From Phycisphaerales bacterium (GTDB taxonomy: Bacteria; Planctomycetota; Phycisphaerae; Phycisphaerales; UBA1924), in NCBI GenBank assembly GCA_016741915.1, contig JACVCS010000036.1, positions 1-35,737 of the forward strand: a stretch of 35,737 nucleotides of DNA, given 5' to 3'. Positions 31,872 to 35,737 of the stretch are shown piece after piece. The translations under genes were made by a program, and so were the position numbers. Within the stretch, counting starts at the first letter, position 1; every line of letters starts with the position of its first letter. The notes beneath the pieces are model-generated. The model did no database searches, was not told where the DNA came from, and saw nothing but the letters and a program-made list of their open reading frames with translations.

Positions 31872-33257
31872 TCACTTCAGAGCCTTCTTCAACTCGTCGG
31901 TGATCCGCGCCTCGACGCCGTTGTCGATCGAACGCTGCAGCAGCCGCTTCGCCGCGGGGATCTTGTCCTGCCCTTGCAGCGCCATCACCGCCGAGAGCCA
32001 CGCGCTGCCCGTCCCGGTCTTCTGTGCCCAGGCCACCGCCGCCTCGGTCACGCGCGTCATCGCTCGCTGTCCGGCACGATCCTCTCCCAGATCTTCACTC
32101 AAGGCGCGATACGCCAGCGTCGGGTCCAACGCGTACGCCAGGGCGATCATCGCTACGCCTTCGGGCTGCTGCTTGTTGGCGATCTGTGCCGCACCGAGCA
32201 GCCGCATGACGACCACGTCTTTGGGCTGATCATCGAGATGCTCGCGGAACGCCTCGACCGCGTCCTTGTACTCACCAAGCCGCATCAGCCATACGCCGCG
32301 GTCCTGCGCCTTCAGCGGCGCAACCGCTGTCGGTGCATTCGTCGGCAGTGTTTGCGTGGGCGTCTGCGTCGACGGTGCCGTCGCGGGCACCTGCGCCGGC
32401 TGCCCCGTGTTCGTATTTGTCCCGCTGGGCTGCAAGTTCGGATCGAGGTTGATGAACTCACCCGCGATGACCATGCGGTGATACCACTCCGCGCGATCCG
32501 AGCCGGGGTACCAGTACCACGGATAGCCATAGCCGCGGTAATAGCGCCGGTACCGCGGATACACCGCGCCGGTGAGGTCGTTGATCACCAGACGCCCGCG
32601 GAAGTCGCTGGTCGTCACATCGCCCCGGAACGAGAAGCCCGAGCCGCTGCTGAAGCCAAAGTTCCCGCCGTCACCGATCGACACCGCGCCGCCGAAGCCG
32701 TTGCCCACGATGCGATCAGGCCGACGCCCGCCCAACTGATCAGCAGGCCTGGGCGTGCGATCGATGATCGCCGGCACGATCGGATTCACATCCACACCAC
32801 CACCCACGCCAGGCCCGAGCACGCCCGGCCCGCGAATCACCCGCTGCGGCGGGGGCACATAGTTCGGCCCGGGCAACGCCATCGGATACATCGGTGTGAT
32901 CGAAATCGGCACCGACGGCGTGATCGACGGGCCATAGGGCCTCAACGGCACCACGAACGGCAACCCCCCGTTCGGAACCCCGGGCTGCAAAACCACCGGC
33001 CCGCCCCCACCATTTCCCGAAGGCCGCGATGGCGTGCTCGGCGAGTTTCCACCGCCCGGCGCAGGCGCCGGTGCAGGTGCCGCCGCCGGTGCCGCGGGGG
33101 CGGCCGCGGGCTGGCCCTGCGCCATCACCGCCGCCGCGTTGATCGTCAGCATCAACCCCGCCACCAGCGACATCGCCCGCATCCGCGGAGCGATCACGCC
33201 GCCTTCGTTCTTCGTCGTGTTCTTCATGGCCTTCACCGCCGCCGTTCGTGCGTTCAT
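31872..33257 (-). CDS. Secreted proline-rich protein with C-terminal TPR-like domain
   Basis: A 461-residue exported protein. The start is ATG 33257 with GGGAGGG 6 nt upstream. After a long basic N-terminus comes a signal peptide (AMSLVAGLMLTINAAAVMAQG). Next is a Pro/Ala/Gly-rich linker (residues about 48-200) with repeats such as APAAPAAAPAPAPAPGGG, then a Tyr/Arg-rich patch (YPRYRRYYRGYGYPWYWYPG) and a second Thr/Pro/Gln-rich linker. The last 150 residues are helical and TPR-like (GVWLMRLGEYKDAVEAFREHLDDQPKDVVVMRLLGAAQIANKQQPEGVAMIALAYALDP), usual for protein-protein contacts. Function unknown; a periplasmic or surface scaffold is likely. Confidence 0.75.
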   Translation of the reverse strand: MNARTAAVKAMKNTTKNEGGVIAPRMRAMSLVAGLMLTINAAAVMAQGQPAAAPAAPAAAPAPAPAPGGGNSPSTPSRPSGNGGGGPVVLQPGVPNGGLPFVVPLRPYGPSITPSVPISITPMYPMALPGPNYVPPPQRVIRGPGVLGPGVGGGVDVNPIVPAIIDRTPRPADQLGGRRPDRIVGNGFGGAVSIGDGGNFGFSSGSGFSFRGDVTTSDFRGRLVINDLTGAVYPRYRRYYRGYGYPWYWYPGSDRAEWYHRMVIAGEFINLDPNLQPSGTNTNTGQPAQVPATAPSTQTPTQTLPTNAPTAVAPLKAQDRGVWLMRLGEYKDAVEAFREHLDDQPKDVVVMRLLGAAQIANKQQPEGVAMIALAYALDPTLAYRALSEDLGEDRAGQRAMTRVTEAAVAWAQKTGTGSAWLSAVMALQGQDKIPAAKRLLQRSIDNGVEARITDELKKALK

Positions 33258-33495
33258 CGGTCGCCCTCCCGAGTCGAAGCCCTGTGATTCGCCGCAGCGT
33301 TCACTTCGCCCGCGGCCTCACGCGACGGTTCATTCGCGCAAGTGCTTCGACTCCATGAGTTTACGTTCAATTTCGTTCCAAGGGGGGTCAAGATTCATCC
33401 CCGCACAAAGGATTTACCCTTGATTCCTTCACCCCCCCACTTCCCGATTCCTCACCCCCATCCCATCGCGGACCTTCCCACACCCCCATCCGCCG

Positions 33496-33524
33496 TGGTC
33501 ACCCCCGGGCCAACGCGATACGCT
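33496..33524 (+). promoter_or_regulatory. Candidate leaderless promoter of the lipoprotein gene
   Basis: TGGTCA (33496-33501), a 17-nt spacer and TACGCT (33519-33524). The ATG at 33531 follows after 6 nt and no Shine-Dalgarno is seen, as for the methyltransferase gene. Confidence 0.4.
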
Positions 33525-33530
33525 GGAACC

Positions 33531-34244
33531 ATGACCCAACCCCGCCCGGCTTTCATCCCCGCGCCGACTCATCGGACATCCACACGTTCTCGGAGCTTCG
33601 CTTCCACCCTGCGAATCGCGACATTCTCCGCCCTCGCGGCCGGGCTCTGCCTCCTTCCCGCCTGCACCAGCGTTGAAAACTGGTTCAGTTCCTCGGGCTC
33701 GATCTCCACCGTCTCGGTCATCACGGGCAAGTACATCGAGGGCGATCTTCCCTCGGCCGTCTACACCATGCCCGACGAGTTCACCGCCGACGTCTACCTG
33801 ACCAACCTCCCCATCTCGCGTTTGGGCGATGCGAGCGACAACCTCGCCGACCTCTCGGGCACCGTGGTGCACATCCACGTCTTTCTCGTCCCCGCCGCGG
33901 GCAAAACCCCCATCGCCCAGCACGCGGTGAACGCCTCCGTCCGCCAACTCGTGCTCAGCTCAGGCCAAGCCGGTCTCTACAGCGGCGGCGGCTTCGTCTT
34001 CACCGACGAGCCGGGCGATTCGTCCTACGCCGCCAGCGTCCGCGACAGCTCCATGCGCCTCGCGGTGGCCAGCCCCGGCTTCGTCGACCAGCTCGGGCAA
34101 GCCAACCTCACCGGCGGCTTCAACGCCAACCTCGACGACAAAGCCGCACGACTCATCGCCGGACGCCTCGCCCAATACGCACTCACGCTCCCCAAAGCCG
34201 AAGTGCCCGCCGCCGTGACCAGCGAAACGCCGGCGAAGAAGTGA
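33531..34244 (+). CDS. Lipoprotein of unknown function
   Basis: A 237-residue protein from ATG 33531, placed by the -10 box just upstream. The N-terminus has a long basic region (TSTRSRSFASTLRI-like), a hydrophobic core (FSALAAGLCL) and the lipobox LPAC near residue 43, so the Cys should be lipidated and the protein anchored in a membrane. The mature part is about 190 residues, beta-rich by appearance (ISTVSVITGKYIEGDLPSAVYTMPDEF, GTVVHIHVFLVPAAGKTP). No family is recognised. It is convergent with the amidohydrolase. Confidence 0.75.
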   Translation: MTQPRPAFIPAPTHRTSTRSRSFASTLRIATFSALAAGLCLLPACTSVENWFSSSGSISTVSVITGKYIEGDLPSAVYTMPDEFTADVYLTNLPISRLGDASDNLADLSGTVVHIHVFLVPAAGKTPIAQHAVNASVRQLVLSSGQAGLYSGGGFVFTDEPGDSSYAASVRDSSMRLAVASPGFVDQLGQANLTGGFNANLDDKAARLIAGRLAQYALTLPKAEVPAAVTSETPAKK

Positions 34245-34251
34245 GATCAGG

Positions 34252-34286
34252 CAATCGGGATTCGGCAATCGGCAATCGCAGAACGA
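34252..34286. repeat. Heptamer tandem array (GCAATCG type)
   Basis: Five 7-bp units: GCAATCG, GGATTCG, GCAATCG, GCAATCG, CAGAACG. It begins 8 nt after the lipoprotein stop, in the spacer between convergent genes. Confidence 0.75.
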
Positions 34287-34322
34287 ACCAGCGGCATCAT
34301 CGCTGATTCACGCTGTCCTTCA

Positions 34323-34357
34323 GATTTGCCATTTGGCCATTTGCCATTTGCTATTTG
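34323..34357. repeat. Heptamer tandem array (CCATTTG type)
   Basis: Five 7-bp units: GATTTGC, CATTTGG, CCATTTG, CCATTTG, CTATTTG. The last unit contains the TAG stop codon and final Lys codon of the amidohydrolase gene on the minus strand, so the array overlaps the gene end. Confidence 0.75.
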
Positions 34358-35457
34358 CCTCCCGCCCACCACGCCTCGATCAACCGCGTCGCTGCTCCGT
34401 TGTACAGCTCTTTCAGCGTCTGCGCATCCAGCGACAAGCCGCGGATCATCGGCGCGCTCATCGCGTCGTACTTCGTCGGCTCCACCATCTTCAGGTCCGG
34501 GTCCGCGATCGGGCTCTCGGCGTGGTAGTCCGTCTCGAACATCGCCCGCAGCGCCCAGTGCCGCGAGCAGTACAGGTCGAACGCCTCCTCGGGCGAGCTC
34601 GCCAGGTCGCCCATCGGGCTCATGCCGCCCTTGGTCGGTGAGAGCTGATCTTCCATCACCACCAGGTCGGTGCCGAAGAGCACGCGCCCGCGCCACTTGA
34701 CGAAGAACTCGCGCACCTGCTCGCGCGGGTGCTTGCTCAGTTCGCGCACGATCCACTTCGTCGCCGACGTATCCAGGTGCAGGTTCGGGTGCGCCGTCAG
34801 CATCGAATCCAGAAAGCCCAGATCCTCAGGCCACCCGCCCATGTGCGCCGCGATCCACGGGCGCGGAAACTCATCGAGCATCCGCCGCAGACCGACATAT
34901 TGGTGCGCCTTGGTGCCGTACGTTGAACCGTCGCGGTACTTCGTGCTGAACCACGTGTCCGGGTCGGCCACGTGCACCATGAACATCATCCCCAGGCTCA
35001 TCGCCAGCTTGCAGTGCTCGCGCCGGATCGGCGAATCGATGTCCGCCAGATCCGTCGCGCCCCCCGGCACGATGTCGCGCAGCCGAGGCGAGGCCCAGAT
35101 CTTCATCATCCGCGCCCCGAACTTCGCGTGAAACGTCTCGATGTCTTTGAGGTATTGCCCCCGGTGCGCCGCCGCCTTGTCCGGATGCCCCCACGTCGGG
35201 ATCGCGATAAACCGGATCGAATCCCCCAGCGCATCCGCCACCGGCTGCGCCAGCGGAAGCTGCGTCATGGTGTACGTCCGCGTGACGCCGAAGAGCTTGC
35301 GGGCCTCGTCGTACAGCCGGCACGCCCGCTCGCCGTGGATGTGCGTGTGCGCGTCGATGATCGGGTACCCCGGGTTCCCCAGCTTCTGCGCCATCGCGCG
35401 GTAATCCCAACCAAACCGATTCGCCGGCCCAACCTTGCCCGTCCCTGAGCTGCTCAT
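34351..35457 (-). CDS. Amidohydrolase family 2 (TIM-barrel metal hydrolase)
   Basis: A 368-residue protein of the amidohydrolase-2 / COG2159 family. The metal-binding motif DAHTHIHG is at residues 35-42. Further conserved residues are the His in MMFMVHVADPD, the His in WIAAHMGGWPEDL and the Asp in RVLFGTDLVV, in the usual order. Family members include decarboxylases and hydrolases of cyclic and aromatic acids; the substrate here is unknown. The start ATG 35457 is chosen because the protein begins with a short polar leader; ATG at residue 22 is possible. The C-terminal residues are encoded by a heptamer repeat. Confidence 0.88.
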   Translation of the reverse strand: MSSSGTGKVGPANRFGWDYRAMAQKLGNPGYPIIDAHTHIHGERACRLYDEARKLFGVTRTYTMTQLPLAQPVADALGDSIRFIAIPTWGHPDKAAAHRGQYLKDIETFHAKFGARMMKIWASPRLRDIVPGGATDLADIDSPIRREHCKLAMSLGMMFMVHVADPDTWFSTKYRDGSTYGTKAHQYVGLRRMLDEFPRPWIAAHMGGWPEDLGFLDSMLTAHPNLHLDTSATKWIVRELSKHPREQVREFFVKWRGRVLFGTDLVVMEDQLSPTKGGMSPMGDLASSPEEAFDLYCSRHWALRAMFETDYHAESPIADPDLKMVEPTKYDAMSAPMIRGLSLDAQTLKELYNGAATRLIEAWWAGGK

Positions 35458-35544
35458 ACCCAGAGGCTAGGTCCACGCAAACCCCGCAATCTCAGAGACC
35501 CGACTCGCGGCGATTCCCGGTGGGGCAAAGTGGCAGAAATCCCG

Positions 35545-35579
35545 CCCCCCCCCCCCCCAAAACCCCCCCCCCCCCCCCC
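35545..35579. repeat. Poly-C tract (C14-A4-C17)
   Basis: Fourteen C (35545-35558), four A, then seventeen C (35563-35579). It lies between the amidohydrolase start and the end of the next minus-strand gene. The minus strand would carry two long G-runs able to form G-quadruplex structures. Length may be uncertain because such runs are error-prone in sequencing. Confidence 0.9.
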
Positions 35580-35596
35580 TGACCCCGCCCCTGCCG

Positions 35597-35737
35597 TCAC
35601 CCCCCCGACCCCGCCGCTCGCTCTTCATCGCTCAAATCAACCAACCCGGGCGGCGTCAACAGCACCGCCGATCCGTCAACGTCATGAATCGTGCGGATGT
35701 TCCCGAAGACATCCTCATACCGCCGCCGCAAGTTCTC
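35597..35737 (-). CDS. C-terminal end of an unknown gene, 5' end outside window
   Basis: A 46-residue open frame runs in from the right edge on the minus strand and stops at TGA 35599-35597. It reads ENLRRRYEDVFGNIRTIHDV then DGSAVLLTPPGLVDLSDEER, ending AAGSGG. It has an amphipathic, protein-like composition, but is too short to identify. The stop lies 17 nt before the poly-C tract, in the direction of transcription. Confidence 0.6.
   Translation of the reverse strand, partial: ENLRRRYEDVFGNIRTIHDVDGSAVLLTPPGLVDLSDEERAAGSGG

Overview
The window looks like a chromosomal piece of a GC-rich planctomycete, most likely from the Phycisphaerae. Pointers are secreted proteins ending in paired CDIADD...GVNEGDYN dockerin-like modules, a C-terminal IPTPGT...SRRRR sorting tail (PEP-CTERM type), an H-X9-DG prepilin-like protein, a very large AsmA-like protein, and ribosomal/RNA-polymerase genes of ordinary bacterial type. 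This assignment is inference from protein style only.

Layout. Bases 1-8695 (+ strand) carry housekeeping genes: the end of an AsmA-like envelope protein, a LOG-family protein, a SAM methyltransferase, a polyprenyl diphosphate synthase and aspartate-semialdehyde dehydrogenase (asd). A heptanucleotide tandem array lies between asd and the next gene, a secreted dockerin-like-repeat protein on the minus strand (8888-9871). Bases 10138-13172 form the most interesting unit: a promoter, a cobalamin (B12) riboswitch at about 10178-10470, then two translationally coupled genes for surface proteins. The first is a beta-propeller-like protein with a PEP-CTERM-like anchor. The second is a 'cell surface protein' with dockerin-like repeats. 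No known B12 transporter or synthesis gene is present, so these are candidate B12-capture or B12-responsive surface proteins. A palindromic REP-like element, a prepilin-like protein and a small BFD-like [2Fe-2S] protein follow.

Bases 14619-30468 (- strand) hold the rplK-rplA-rplJ-rplL-rpoB-rpoC set in canonical order, but it is broken. About 4.7 kb of accessory genes lie between rplJ (L10) and rplL (L7/L12): a winged-helix/nucleotidyltransferase pair whose nucleotidyltransferase has an in-frame TGA, a Y-family DNA polymerase, and a divergent DUF4143-type ATPase. Terminators and candidate promoters suggest three separate units (rplKAJ, rplL, rpoBC). The RpoC sequence lacks three of the four cysteines of the usual second zinc site.

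Bases 30652-31779 are a visibly AT-richer island upstream of rplK with a HigB-like toxin, an Xre-type antitoxin and a third overlapping gene. The right end has a secreted proline-rich TPR-like protein, a lipoprotein, an amidohydrolase, two more heptamer arrays, a striking poly-C tract and the 3' end of a further minus-strand gene.

Several genes (methyltransferase, polyprenyl synthase, asd, lipoprotein) have a -10-like hexamer 6-8 nt before the ATG and no Shine-Dalgarno, suggesting leaderless mRNAs. The ribosomal and polymerase genes have clear Shine-Dalgarno sequences.
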